64,000 nucleotides of DNA from Bombus terrestris (GCF_910591885.1 NW_025963548.1:6067501-6131500), one strand, 5' to 3'; positions 29,484-43,570 are shown, numbered from the stretch's first letter. Notes: generated by a model from the letters alone, not told the origin. Program-made: numbers and translations.

Positions 29484-32304
29484 TTATGAATTAATATCGT
29501 TATGTTGCATCACTAAATGACGAATAACGTTATATTGTATTACTAAATGACGTATAACGTTATATTGCATCACTATAGGACGTATTACGTTATATACTAT
29601 TACGTTATAACGTATAACGTTATACTGCAACACTATATGACGTATAACGATATATTGCATGACTATAGGACGTATAACGTTATATTGCATCACTACATGA
29701 CGTATAACGTTATATTGCATCACTATATGACGTATAACGTCATATTGCATGACTACAGGACGTATAACGTTATATTGCATCACTATAGGATGTAATACGT
29801 TATATTGCATCACTATAGGACGTATTACGTTGTATACTTTTACGTTATAACGTATAACGTTATACTGCATCACTATATGACGTATAACGATATATTGCAT
29901 TACTAAATGACGTATAACGTTATATAGCTTCTCTTTATGACGTGTAACGTTATGAACTATTACGTTATAACGTATAACGTTATATTGCATCACTATATGA
30001 CGTATAACGTCATATTGCATGACTACAGGACGTATAACGTTATATTGCATCACTATAGGACGTATTACGTTATATTGCATCACTATAGGACGTATTACGT
30101 TATATACTATTACGTTATAACGTATAACGTTATATTGCATCACTATATGACGTATAACGTCATATTGCATGACTGCAGGACGCATAACGTTATATTGCAT
30201 CACTATAGGACGTATTACCTTATATACTATTACTTTATAACGTATAACGTTATGCTGCATCACTATAGCACCTATAACGTTATATCGCATTACTGAATGA
30301 CGCATAACGTTATATAGCTTCTCTTTATGACGTGTAACGTTATGAACTATTACGTTATAACGTATAACGTTATATTGCATCACTATATGACGTATAACGT
30401 CATATTGCATGACTACAGGACGTATAACGTTATATTGCATCACTATAGTACGCGTTACGTTATATACTATTACGTTATAACGTATAACGTTATATTGCAT
30501 CACTATATGACGCATAACGTCATATTGCATGACTATAGGACGTATAACGTTATATTGCATCACTACATGACGTATAACGTTATATTGCATCACTATAGGA
30601 CGTATTACGTCATATACTATTACGTTATAACGTATAACGTTATACTGCATCACTATATGACGTATAACGATATATTGCATTACTAAATGACGCATAACGT
30701 TATATAGCTTCTCTTTATGACGACTAACGTTATGAACTATTACGTTATAACCTATAACGTTATATTGCATCACTATATGACGTATAACGTCGTATTGCAT
30801 GACTACAGGACGTATAACGTTATATTGCATCACTATAGGACGTGTTACGTTATATACTATTACGTTATAACGTATAACGTTATACTGCATCACTATATGA
30901 CGTATAACGATATATTGCATTACTAAATGACGCATAACGTTATATATCTTCTCTTTATGACGTGTAACGTTATGAACTATTACGTTATAACGTATAACGT
31001 TATATTGCATCACTATATGACGTATAACGTCATATTGCATGACTACAGGATGTATAACGTTATATTGCATCACTATAGGACGTATTACGTTATATTGCAT
31101 CACTATAGGACGTATTACGTTATATACTATTACGTTATAACGTATAACGTTATACTGCATCACTATATGACGTATAACGATATATTGCATTACTAAATGA
31201 CGCATAACGTTATATAGCTTCTCTTTATGACGTGTAACGTTATGAACTATTACGTTATAACGTATAACGTTATATTGCATCACTATATGACGTATAACGT
31301 CATATTGCATGACTACAGGACGCATAACGTTATATTGCATCACTATAGGACGTATTACCTTATATACTATTACTTTATAACGTATAACGTTATGCTGCAT
31401 CACTATAGCACCTATATCGTTATATCGCATTACTGAATGACGCATAACGTTATATAGCTTCTCTTTATGACGTGTAACGTTATGAACTATTACGTTATAA
31501 CGTATAACGTTATATTGCATCACTATATGACGTATAACGTCATATTGCATGACTACAGGACGTATAACGTTATATTGCATCACTATAGTACGCGTTACGT
31601 TATATACTATTACGTTATAACGTATAACGTTATATTGCATCACTATATGACGTATAACGTCATATTGCATGACTATAGGACGTATAACGTTATATTGCGT
31701 CACTACATGACGTATAACGTTATATTGCATCACTATAGGACGTATTACGTCATATACTATTACGTTATAACGTATAACGTTATACTGCATCACTATATGA
31801 CGTATAACGATATATTGCATTACTAAATGACGCATAACGTTATATAGCTTCTCTTTATGACGTCTAACGTTATGAACTATTACGTTATAACCTATAACGT
31901 TATATTGCATCACTATATGACGTATAACGTCGTATTGCATGACTACAGGACGTATAACGTTATATTGCATCACTATAGGACGTGTTACGTTATATACTAT
32001 TACGTTATAACGTATAACGTTATACTGCATCACTATATGACGTATAACGATATATTGCATTACTAAATGACGCATAACGTTATATATCTTCTCTTTATGA
32101 CGTGTAACGTTATGAACTATTACGTTATAACGTATAACGTTATATTGCATCACTATATGACGTATAACGTCATATTGCATGACTACAGGATGTATAACGT
32201 TATATTGCATCACTATAGGATGTAATACGTTATGATATATTACGTTATTACGTATAACGTTTTATTGCATCACTATATGACGTGTAATGTTATATACTAT
32301 AACG
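29484..32304. repeat. Chimeric beta/1140-type block, 2821 bp
   Basis: Copy 2 counterpart of 19941-22131 with an additional 630 bp. Register is unbroken over 94 monomers. This leaves the longest spurious minus-strand frame of the window (909 codons, 29484-32213). Contains two successive versions of the 1140-bp family strings. Confidence 0.86.
31227..31856. repeat. 630-bp insertion (21 monomers) relative to copy 1
   Basis: Absent from 19941-22131 but repeats 30087-30716 at a spacing of 1140 bp, with the same markers: ATTACCTTATATACTATTAC (31353), AGCACCTATATCG (31408, with one change) and ACGCGTTACG (31591). It is best explained as one unequal exchange between 1140-bp units after the 10-kb duplication. 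Confidence 0.8.
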
Positions 32305-33657
32305 TTATGAATTAATATCGTTATATTGCATCACTATATGAAGTATAACGCTATATTGCATTACTAAATGACGTATAACGTTATATATCTTCTCTCTATG
32401 ACGTATAACGTTATGAACTATTACGTTATAACGTATAACGTTATGAACTATTACGTTATAACGTATAACGTTATGAACTGTTACGTTATAACGTATAACG
32501 TTATATTGCATCACTATATGACGTATAACGTCATACTGCATGACTATAGGACGTATAACGTTATATTGCATCACTACATGACGTATAACGACATATTGCA
32601 TCACTATAGGACGTATTACGTTATGAAATATTACGTTATAACGTATAACGTTATATTGCATCACTATATGACGTATAACGTCATATTGCATGACTACAGG
32701 ACGTGTAATGTTATATTGCATCACTATAGGATGTAATACGTTATGATATATTACGTTACTACGTATAACGTTTTATTGCATAAGTATATGACGTATAACG
32801 TTATATACTATAACATTATGAATTAATATCGTTATATTGCATCACTAAATGACGTATAACGTTATATTGTATTACTAAATGACGTATAACGTTATATTGC
32901 ATCACTATAGGACGTATTACGTTATATACTATTACGTCATAACGTATAACGTTATACTGCATCACTATATGACGTATAACGATATATTGCATGACTATAG
33001 GACGTATAACGTTATATTGCATCACTACATGACGTACAACGTTATATTGCATCACTATATGACGTATAACGTCATATTGCATGACTACAGGACGTATAAC
33101 GTTATATTGCATCACTATAGGATGTAATACGTTATGATATATTACGTTATTACGTATAACGTTTTATTGCATAACTATATGACGTATAACGTTATATACT
33201 ATAACGTTATGAATTAATATCGTTATATTGCGTCACTATATGACGTATAACGTCATATTGCATGACTATAGGACGTATAAAGTTATATTGCATCACTACA
33301 TGACGTGTAACGTTATATTGCATCACTATAATACGTATTACGTTGTATACTATTACGTTATAACGTATAACGTTATATTGCATCACTATATGACGTATAA
33401 CGATATATTGCATTACTAAATGACGCATAACGTTATATAGCTTCTCTTTATGACGTGTAACGTTATGAACTATTACGTTATAACGTATAACGTTATATTG
33501 CATCACTATATGACGTATAACGTCATATTGCATGACTACAGGATGTATAACGTTATATTGCATCACTATAGGATGTAATACGTTATGATATATTACGTTA
33601 TTACGTATAACGTTTTATTGCATCACTATATGACGTGTAATGTTATATACTATAACG
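32305..33657. repeat. Alpha-beta-gamma unit, 1353 bp
   Basis: Blocks at 32305, 32816 and 33207, each matching 22132, 22643 and 23034 at offset 10173. They share the GACATATTGCATCAC variant in alpha (22416/32589), seen nowhere else in alpha blocks, which confirms the pairing. Confidence 0.9.
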
Positions 33658-34858
33658 TTATGAATTAATATCGTTATATTGCATCACTATATGAAGTATA
33701 ACGCTATATTGCATTACTAAATGACGTATAACGTTATATATCTTCTCTCTATGACGTATAACGTTATGAACTATTACGTTATAACGTATAACGTTATGAA
33801 CTATTACGTTATAACGTATAACGTTATGAACTGTTACGTTATAACGTATAACGTCATATTGCATGACTACAGGACGTATAACGTTATATTGCATCACTAT
33901 AGGACGTATTACGTTATATACTATCACGTTATAACGTATAACGTTATATTGCATCACTATATGACGTATAACGATATATTGCATTACTAAATGACGTATA
34001 ACGTTATATAGCTTCTCTTTATGACGTGTAACGTTATGAACTATTACGTTATAACGTATAACGTTATATTGCATCACTATATGACGTATAACGTCATATT
34101 GCATGACTACAGGACGTATAACGTTATACTGCATCACTATAGGACGTTTTACGTTATATACTATTACGTTATAACGTATAACGTTATGCTGCATCACTAT
34201 AGCACCTATAACGTTATATCGCATTACTGAATGACGCATAACGTTATATAGCTTCTCTTTATGACGTGTAATGTTATGAACTATTACGTTATAACGTATA
34301 ACGTTATATTGCATCACTATATGACGTATAACGTCATATTGCATGACTACAGGACGTATAACGTTATATTGCATCACTATAGGACGCGTTACGTTATATA
34401 CTATTACGTTATAACGTATAACGTTATATTGCATCACTATATGACGTATAACGTCATATTGCATGACTATAGGACGTATAACGTTATATTGCATCACTAC
34501 ATGACGTATAACGTTATATTGCATCACTATAGGACGTATTACGTTATATACTATTACGTTATAACGCATAACGTTATACTGCATCACTATATGACGTATA
34601 ACGATATATTGCATTACTAAATGACGCATAACGTTATATAGCTTCTCTTTATGACGTGTAACGTTATGAACTATTACGTTATAACGTTTAACGTTATAGT
34701 GCATCACTATATGACGTATAACGTCATATTGCATGACTACAGGATGTATAACGTTATATTGCATCACTATAGGATGTAATACGTTATGATATATTACGTT
34801 ATTACGTATAACGTTTTATTGCATCACTATATGACGTGTAATGTTATATACTATAACG
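33658..34858. repeat. Chimeric alpha block, 1201 bp
   Basis: Same fusion as 23485-24685 at offset 10173, including GACGTTTTACG (34145) and the GTTTAACGTTATAGTGC end. The junction lies at about 33843-33855. Confidence 0.85.
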
Positions 34859-36211
34859 TTATGAATTAATATCGTTATATTGCATCACTATATGACGTAT
34901 AACGCTATATTGCATTACTAAATGACGTATAACGTTATATATCTTCTCTCTATGACGTATAACGTTATGAACTATTACGTTATAACGTATAACGTTATGA
35001 ACTATTACGTTATAACGTATAACGTTATGAACTGTTACGTTATAACGTATAACGTTATATTACATAACTATATGACGTATAACGTCATACTGCATGACTA
35101 TAGGACGTATAACGTTATATTGCATCACTACATGACGTATAACGTTATATTGCATCACTATAGGACGTATTACGTTATGAAATATTACGTTATAACGTAT
35201 AACGTTATATTGCATCACTATATGACGTATAACGTCATATTGCATGACTACAGGACGTGTAATGTTATATTGCATCACTATAGGATGTAATAAGTTATGA
35301 TATATTACGTTATTACGTATAACGTTTTATTGCATAAGTATATGACGTATAACGTTATATACTATAACATTATGAATTAATATCGTTATATTGCATCACT
35401 AAATGACGTATAACGTTATATTGTATTACTAAATGACGTATAACGTTATATTGCATCACTATAGGACGTATTACGTTATATACTATTACGTCATAACGTA
35501 TAACGTTATACTGCATCACTATATGACGTATAACGATATATTGCATGACTATAGGACGTATAACGTTATATTGCATCACTACATGACGTACAACGTTATA
35601 TTGCATCACTATATGACGTATAACGTCATATTGCATGACTACAGGACGTATAACGTTATATTGCATCACTATAGGATGTAATACTTTATGATATATTACT
35701 TTATTACGTATAACGTTTTATTGCATAACTATATGACGTATAACGTTATATACTATAACGTTATGAATTAATATCGTTATATTGCGTCACTATATGACGT
35801 ATAACGTCGTATTGCATGACTATAGGACGTATAAAGTTATATTGCATCACTACATGACGTGTAACGTTATATTGCATCACTATAGGACGTATTACGTTGT
35901 ATACTATTACGTTATAACGTATAACGTTATATTGCATCACTATATGACGTATAACGATATATTGCATTACTAAATGACGCATAACGTTATATAGCTTCTC
36001 TTTATGACGTGTAACGTTATGAACTATTACGTTATAACGTATAACGTTATATTGCATCACTATATGACGTATAACGTCATATTGCATGACTACAGGATGT
36101 ATAACGTTATATTGCATCACTATAGGATGTAATACGTTATGATATATTACGTTATTACGTATAACGTTTTATTGCATCACTATATGACGTGTAATGTTAT
36201 ATACTATAACG
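34859..36211. repeat. Alpha-beta-gamma unit, 1353 bp
   Basis: Blocks at 34859, 35370 and 35761. Alpha has private changes: GACGTATAACGC after the landmark and TTACATAACTATATG near 35060. Gamma is full length (451 bp), so the 11-bp loss at 25940 happened only in copy 1. Confidence 0.9.
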
Positions 36212-38075
36212 TTATGAATTAATATCGTTATATTGCATCACTATATGAAGTATAACGCTATATTGCATTACTAAATGACGTATAACGTTATATATCTTCT
36301 CTCTATGACGTATAACGTTATGAACTATTACGTTATAACGTATAACGTTATGAACTATTACGTTATAACGTATAACGTTATGAACTGTTACGTTATAACG
36401 TATAACGTTATATTGCATCACTATATGACGTATAACGTCATATTGCATGACTATAGGACGTATAACGTTATATTGCATCACTACATGACGTATAACGTTA
36501 TATTGCATCATTATAGGACGTATTACGTTATGAAATATTACGTTATAACGTATAACGTTATATTGCATCACTATATGACGTATAACGTCATATTGCATGA
36601 CTACAGGACGTGTAACGTTATATTGCATCACTATAGGATGTAATACGTTATGATATATTACGTTATTACGTATAACGTTTTATTGCATAAGTATATGACG
36701 TATAACGTTATATACTATAACATTATGAATTAATATCGTTATATTGCATCACTAAATGACGTATAACGTTATATTGTATTACTAAATGACGTATAACGTT
36801 ATATTGCATCACTATAGGACGTATTACGTTATATACTATTACGTCATAACGTATAACGTTATACTGCATCACTATATGACGTATAACGATATATTGCATG
36901 ACTATAGGACGTATAACGTTATATTGCATCACTACATGACGTACAACGTTATATTGCATCACTATATGACGTATAACGTCATATTGCATGACTACAGGAC
37001 GTATAACGTTATATTGCATCACTATAGGATGTAATACGTTATGATATATTACTTTATTACGTATAACGTTTTATTGCATAACTATATGACGTATAACGTT
37101 ATATACTATAACGTTATGAATTAATATCGTTATATTGCGTCACTATATGACGTATAACGTCATATTGCATGACTATAGGACGTATAAAGTTATATTGCAT
37201 CACTACATGACGTGTAACGTTATATTGCATCACTATAGGACGTATTACGTTGTATACTATTACGTTATAACGTATAACGTTATATTGCATCACTATATGA
37301 CGTATAACGATATATTGCATTACTAAATGACGCATAACGTTATATAGCTTCTCTTTATGACGTGTAACGTTATGAACTATTACGTTATAACGTATAACGT
37401 TATATTGCATCACTATATGACGTATAACGTCATATTGCATGACTACAGGATGTATAACGTTATATTGCATCACTATAGGATGTAATACGTTATGATATAT
37501 TACGTTATTACGTATAACGTTTTATTGCATCACTATATGACGTGTAATGTTATATACTATAACGTTATGAATTAATATCGTTATATTGCATCACTATATG
37601 AAGTATAACGCTATATTGCATTACTAAATGACGTATAACGTTATATATCTTCTCTCTATGACGTATAACGTTATGAACTATTACGTTATAACGTATAACG
37701 TTATGAACTATTACGTTATAACGTATAACGTTATGAACTGTTACGTTATAACGTATAACGTTATATTGCATCACTATATGACGTATAACGTCATACTGCA
37801 TGACTATAGGACGTATAACGTTATATTGCATCACTACATGACGTATAACGTTATATTGCATCACTATAGGACGTATTACGTTATGAAATATTACGTTATA
37901 ACGTATAACGTTATATTGCATCACTATATGACGTATAACGTCATATTGCATGACTACAGGACGTGTAACGTTATATTGCATCACTATAGGATGTAATACG
38001 ATATGATATATTACGTTATTACGTATAACGTTTTATTGCATAACTATATGACGTATAACGTTATATACTATAACG
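36212..38075. repeat. Alpha-beta-gamma unit plus terminal alpha
   Basis: Blocks of 511, 391, 451 and 511 bp at 36212, 36723, 37114 and 37565. The last alpha ends with GTAATACGATATGATATATTACG (37994), then a landmark followed by a gamma opener. It is the last regular alpha-beta-gamma run of the window. Confidence 0.88.
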
Positions 38076-40865
38076 TTATGAATTAATATCGTTATATTGC
38101 GTCACTATATGACGTATAACGTCATATTGCATGACTATAGGACGTATAAAGTTATATTGCATCACTACATGACGTGTAACGTTATATTGCATCACTATAG
38201 GACGTATTACGTTGTATACTATTACGTTATAACGTATAACGTTATACTGCATCACTATATGACGTATAACGATATATTGCATTACTAAATGACGTATAAC
38301 GTTATATAGCTTCTCTTTATGACGTATAACGTTATGAACTATTACGTTATAACGTATAACGTTATATTGCATCACTATATGACGTATAACGTTATATTGC
38401 ATCACTATATGACGTATAACGTCATATTGCATGACTATAGGACGTATAACGTTATATTGCATCACTATAAGACGTACAACGTTATATTGGATCACTATAG
38501 GACGTATTACGTTATGATCTTTAACGTCATAACGTGTAACGTTATATTGCATCACTATATGACGTATAACGTATTATACAATTACGTTGTGGAGGAATAA
38601 CGTTATATTGCATCACTATACGACGTATAACGTTATAGTGCATCTCTGTATGACGTATAACGTTATATACTATTACGTTATAACGTATAACGTTGTATTG
38701 CATCACTATATGACGTATAACGTTATATTGCATCACTATATGACGTATAACGTTATAGTGCATCACTGTATGACGTATAACGATATACTATTACGTTATA
38801 ATTTATAACGTTGTATTGCATCACTATAGGACGTATAACGTTATAGTGCATCACTGTATGACGTATAACGGTATATACTACTACGTTATAACGTATAACG
38901 TTATCATTCATCACTATTGGACGTATAACGTTATATTGCATCACTATATGACGTATAACGTTATATTGCATCACTATAGGACGTATTACGTTATATACTA
39001 TCACGTTATAACGTATAACGTTATATTGCATCACTATATGACGTATAACGATATATTGCATTACTAAATGACGTATAACGTTATATAGCTTCTCTTTATG
39101 ACGTGTAACGTTATGAACTATTACGTTATAACGTATAACGTTATATTGCATCACTATATGACGTATAACGTCATATTGCATGACTACAGGACGTATAACG
39201 TTATATAGCTTCTCTTTATGACGTGTAACGTTATGAACTATTACGTTATAACGTATAACGTTATATTGCATCACTATATGACGTATAACGTCATATTGCA
39301 TCACTACAGGACGTATATCGTTATATTGCATCACTATAGGACGCGTTACGTTATATACTATTACGTTATAACGTATAACGTTATATTGCATCACTATATG
39401 ACGTATAACGTCATATTGCATGACTATAGGACGTATAACGTTATATTGCATCACTACATGACGTATAACGTTATATTGCATCACTATAGGACGTCTTACG
39501 TTATATACTATTACGTTATAACGTATAACGTTATGCTGCATCACTATATGACGTATAACGATATATTGCATTACTAAATGACGCATAACGTTATATAGCT
39601 TCTCATTATGACGTCTAACGTTATGAACTATTACGTTATAACGTATAACGTTATATTGCATCACTATATGACGTATAACGTCATATTGCATGACTACAGG
39701 ACGTATAACGTTATATTGCATCACTATAGGACGTGTTACGTTATATACTATTACGTTATAACGTATAACGTTATACTGCATCACTATATGACGTATAACG
39801 CTATATTGCATTACTAAATGACGTATAACGTTATATATCTTCTCTCTATGACGTATAACGTTATGAACTATTACGTTATAACGTATAACGTTATGAACTA
39901 TTACGTTATAACGTATAACGTTATGAACTGTTACGTAATAACGTATAACGTTATATTGCATCACTATATGACGTATAACGATATATTGCATTACTAAATG
40001 ACGTATAACGTTATATAGCTTCTCATTATGACGTGTAACGTTATGAACTATTACGTTATAACGTATAACGTTATATTGCATCACTATATGATGTATAACG
40101 TCATATTGCATGACTACAGGACGTATAACGTTATATTGCATCACTATAGGACGTATTACGTTATATACTATTACGTTATAACGTATAACGTTATGCTGCA
40201 TCACTATAGCACCTATAACGTTATATCGCATTACTGAATGACGCATAACGTTATATAGCTTCTCTTTATGACGTGTAACGTTATGAACTATTACGTTATA
40301 ACGTATAACGTTATATTGCATCACTATATGACGTATAACGTCATATTGCATGACTATAGGACGTATAACGTTATATTGCATCACTACATGACGTATAACG
40401 TTATATTGCATCACTATAGGACGTATTACGTTATATACTATTACGTTATAACGTATAACGTTATACTGCATCACTATATGACGTATAACGATATATTGCA
40501 TTACTAAATGACGCATAACGTTATATAGCTTCTCTTTATGACGTGTAACGTTATGAACTATTACGTTATAACGTATAACGTTATATTGCATCACTATATG
40601 ACGTATAACGTCATATTGCATGACTACAGGACGTATAACGTTATATTGCATCACTATAGGACGTGTTACGTTATATACTATTACGGTATAACGTATAACG
40701 TTATACTGCATCACTATATGACGTATAAAGATATATTGCATTACTAAATGACGCATAACGTTATATAGCTTCTCTTTATGACGTGTAACGTTATGAACTA
40801 TTACGTTATAACGTATAACGTTATATTGCATCACTATATGACGTGTAACGTTATATAATATAACG
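38076..40865. repeat. Transition block between left and right domains (2790 bp)
   Basis: Opens as gamma, then from about 38460 brings variants not seen to the left: TATAAGACGTACAACG, TTGGATCACTATAGG, GATCTTTAACGTC, GACGTATAACGTATTATAC and the first GGAGGA (38591). It also contains the last -2 site (38778), followed by a stretch resembling 15.3-15.6 kb. Length is an exact multiple of 30, as expected from +1 (landmark), +1 (GGAGGA) and -2. Later parts resemble the 1140-bp and gamma strings. Confidence 0.83.
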
Positions 40866-41376
40866 TTATGAATTAATATCGTTATATTGCATCACTATAT
40901 GAAGTATAACGCTATATTGCATTACTAAATGACGTATAACGTTATATAGCTACTCTTTATGACGTATAACATTATGAACTATTACGTTATAACGTATAAC
41001 GTTATGAACTATTACGTTATAACGTATAACGTTATGAACTATTACGTTATAACGTATAACGTTATGAACTATTACGTTATAACGTATAACGTTATGAACT
41101 GTTACGTTATAACGTATAACGTTATATTGCATCACTATATGACGTATAACGTTATATTGCATCACTATATGACGTATAACGTCATATTGCATGACTATAG
41201 GACGTATAACGTTGTATTGCATCACTATATGACGTATAACGTCATATTGCATGACTACAGGACGTATAACGTTATATTGCATCACTATAGGATGTAATAC
41301 GTTATGATATATTACGTTATTACGTATAACGTTTTATTGCATCACTATATGACGTATAACGTTATATACTATAACG

Positions 41377-43088
41377 TTATGAATTAATATTGTTATATTG
41401 CATCACTATATGACGTAGAACGCTGTATTGCATTACTAATTGACGTATAACGCTATATAGCTTCTCTTTATGACGTATAACGTTATGAACTATTACGTTA
41501 TGACGTATAACGTTATATTGCATCACTATATGACGTATAACGTCATATTGCATGACTATAGGACGTATAACGTTGTATTGCATCACTATATGACGTATAA
41601 CGTCATATTGCATGACTACAGGACGTATAACGTTATATTGCATCACTATAGGATGTAATACGTTATGATATATTACGTTATTACGTATAACGTTTTATTG
41701 CATCACTATATGACGTATAACGTTATATACTATAACGTTATGAATTAATATCGTTATATTGCATCACTATATGACGTAGAACGTTGTATTGCATTACTAA
41801 TTGACGTATAACGTTATATAGCTTCTCTTTATGACGTATAACGTTATGAACTATTACGTTATAACTTATAACATTATATTGCATCACTATATGACGTATA
41901 ACGTCATATTGCATGACTATAGGACGTATTACGATATATACTATTACGTTATAACGTATAACGTTATACTGCATCACTATATGACGTATAACGATATATT
42001 GCATTACTAAATGACGCTTAACGTTATATAGCTTCTCTTTATGACGTGTAACGTTATGAACTATTACGTTATAACGTATAACTTTATATTGCATCACTAT
42101 ATGACGTATAACGTCATATTGCATGACTACAGGACGTATAACGTTATATTGCATCACTATAGGATGCAATACGTTATGATATATTACGTTATTACGTATA
42201 ACGTTATATTGAATTACTAAATGACGTATAACGTTATATTGCATTACTAAATGACGTATAACGTTATATAGCTTCCCTTTATGACGTATAACGTTATGAA
42301 CTATTACGTTATAACGTATAACGTTATATTGCATCACTATAAGACGTGAAACGATATATTGCATCACTATATAACGTATAACGTTATGAAGGATTACGTT
42401 ATAACGTGTAATGTTACATTGCATTACTATATGACGTAAAACGTTTTATACTATTACGTTATAACGTATAACGCTGTATTGCATCACTATAGGACGTATA
42501 ACGTTATGAACTATTACGTCATAACGTGTAACATAATATTGCATCACTATGGGACGTATTACGTTATAATCTTTTACGTCATAACGTGTAACGTTATACT
42601 GCATCAGTATATGGCGTATAACGATATATACTATTACGTTATAACTTATAACATTATATTGCATCACTATATGACGTATACCGTTATAGTGCATCACTGT
42701 ATGACGTATAACGTTATATACTATTACGTTATAACGTATAACGTTATCTTTCATCACTATAGGACGTATAACGTTATATTGCATCACTATAAGACGTGAA
42801 ACGATATATTGCATCACTATATAACGTATAACGTTATGAAGGATTACGTTATAACGTGTAATGTTACATTGCATTACTATATGACGTAAAACGTTTTATA
42901 CTATTGCGTTATAACGTATAACGTTGTATTGCATCACTATAGGACGTATAACATTCTGATCTATTACCTTATAACGTGTAACGATATATTGCATCACTAT
43001 ATGACGAATAACGTTATGATCTATTACGTTGCAGCGTATTTCGTTATATTGCATCATTATATGACGTGTAACGTTATATACTGTGACG
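41377..43088. repeat. Two right-domain blocks, 361 and 1351 bp
   Basis: 41377-41737 opens with ATATTGTTATATTG and GACGTAGAACGCTG. 41738-43088 opens with GACGTAGAACGTTG and holds diverse variants: AACTTATAACATTATATTG, GACGCTTAACG, TTGAATTACTAAATG, AAGACGTGAAACG, GAAGGATTACG, GACGTAAAACGTTTTATAC, TTCTGATCTATTACC and the GTTGCAGCGTATTTCG end. The AAGACGTGAAACG-GAAGGATTACG-GACGTAAAACG string occurs twice (42342-42474 and 42792-42900). Confidence 0.83.
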
Positions 43089-43570
43089 TTATGAATTAAT
43101 ATCGTTATATTGCATCACTATATGACGTATAACGTTATATTGCATTACTAAATGACGTATAACGTTATACAGCTTCTCTTTATGACGTATAACGTTATGA
43201 ACTATTACGTTATCACGTATAACGTTATATTGCATCACTATATGACGAATAACGATATGATCTATTACGTTGCAGCGTATTTCGTTATATTGCATCATTA
43301 TATGACGTGTAACGTTATATACTATAACGTTATGAATAAATATCGTTATATTGCATCACTATATGAAGTATAACGCTATGTTGCATTACTAAATGACGTA
43401 TAACGTTATATAGCTTCTCTTTATGACGTATAACGTTATGAACTATTACGTTATCACGTATAACGTTATATTGCATCACTATATGACGAATAACGATATG
43501 ATCTATTACGTTGCAGCGTATTTCGTTATATTGCATCATTATATGACGTGTAACGTTATATACTATAACG
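43089..43570. repeat. Two tandem 241-bp landmark blocks
   Basis: 43089-43329 and 43330-43570 are each eight monomers plus one base. They share ACGTTATCACG, GAATAACGATATGATC, GTTGCAGCGTATTTCG and TGCATCATTATATGACGTG. Landmarks at 43330 and 43571 have GAATAAATATCG. Single equivalents lie at 48828-49068 and 56099-56339. Confidence 0.88.

Larger units (their letters stand above)
28973..38075. repeat. ~9.1-kb segmental unit, copy 2 (landmarks collinear with copy 1)
   Basis: Landmarks at 28973, 29484, 32305, 32816, 33207, 33658, 34859, 35370, 35761, 36212, 36723, 37114 and 37565, closed by 38076. Differences from copy 1 that I noticed include HREKL-type versus LKEKL-type echoes in the first alpha, C at 32759 for T at 22586, AATACG at 33330 for GGACG, and GACGTATAACG at 34894 for GAAGTATAACG. 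The last alpha (37565) is followed by a gamma-type opener (TTGCGTCAC, 38098) instead of the beta opener of copy 1, so collinearity breaks near 38.0 kb. Confidence 0.9.
2221..38800. repeat. Family of eight -2 register monomers
   Basis: After CACTGTATGACG the string TAACGATATACTATTACG appears where the usual monomer has TAACGGTATATACTATTACG, so two bases (TA) are missing. Copies begin at 2221, 4224, 6286, 8228, 10290, 15241, 18392 and 38778. Each shifts the register by -2 and ends the long minus-strand frame, giving the recurrent terminal residues SYSDAL. Each is followed by the same string, GTTGTATTGCATCACTATAG then a GTGCATCACTGTATG monomer. All eight therefore appear to descend from one event carried along with its block. 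None is seen to the right of 38.8 kb. Confidence 0.85.

Noticed and set aside
29484..32213. A 909-codon minus-strand frame and about 150 other open frames as genes for a repetitive protein
   Set aside because: Both strands are open at once with a 10-residue period that mirrors the 30-bp monomer. Frames start and stop wherever a landmark shifts the register. Changes hit all codon positions, and no non-repetitive domain, signal peptide or upstream region exists.
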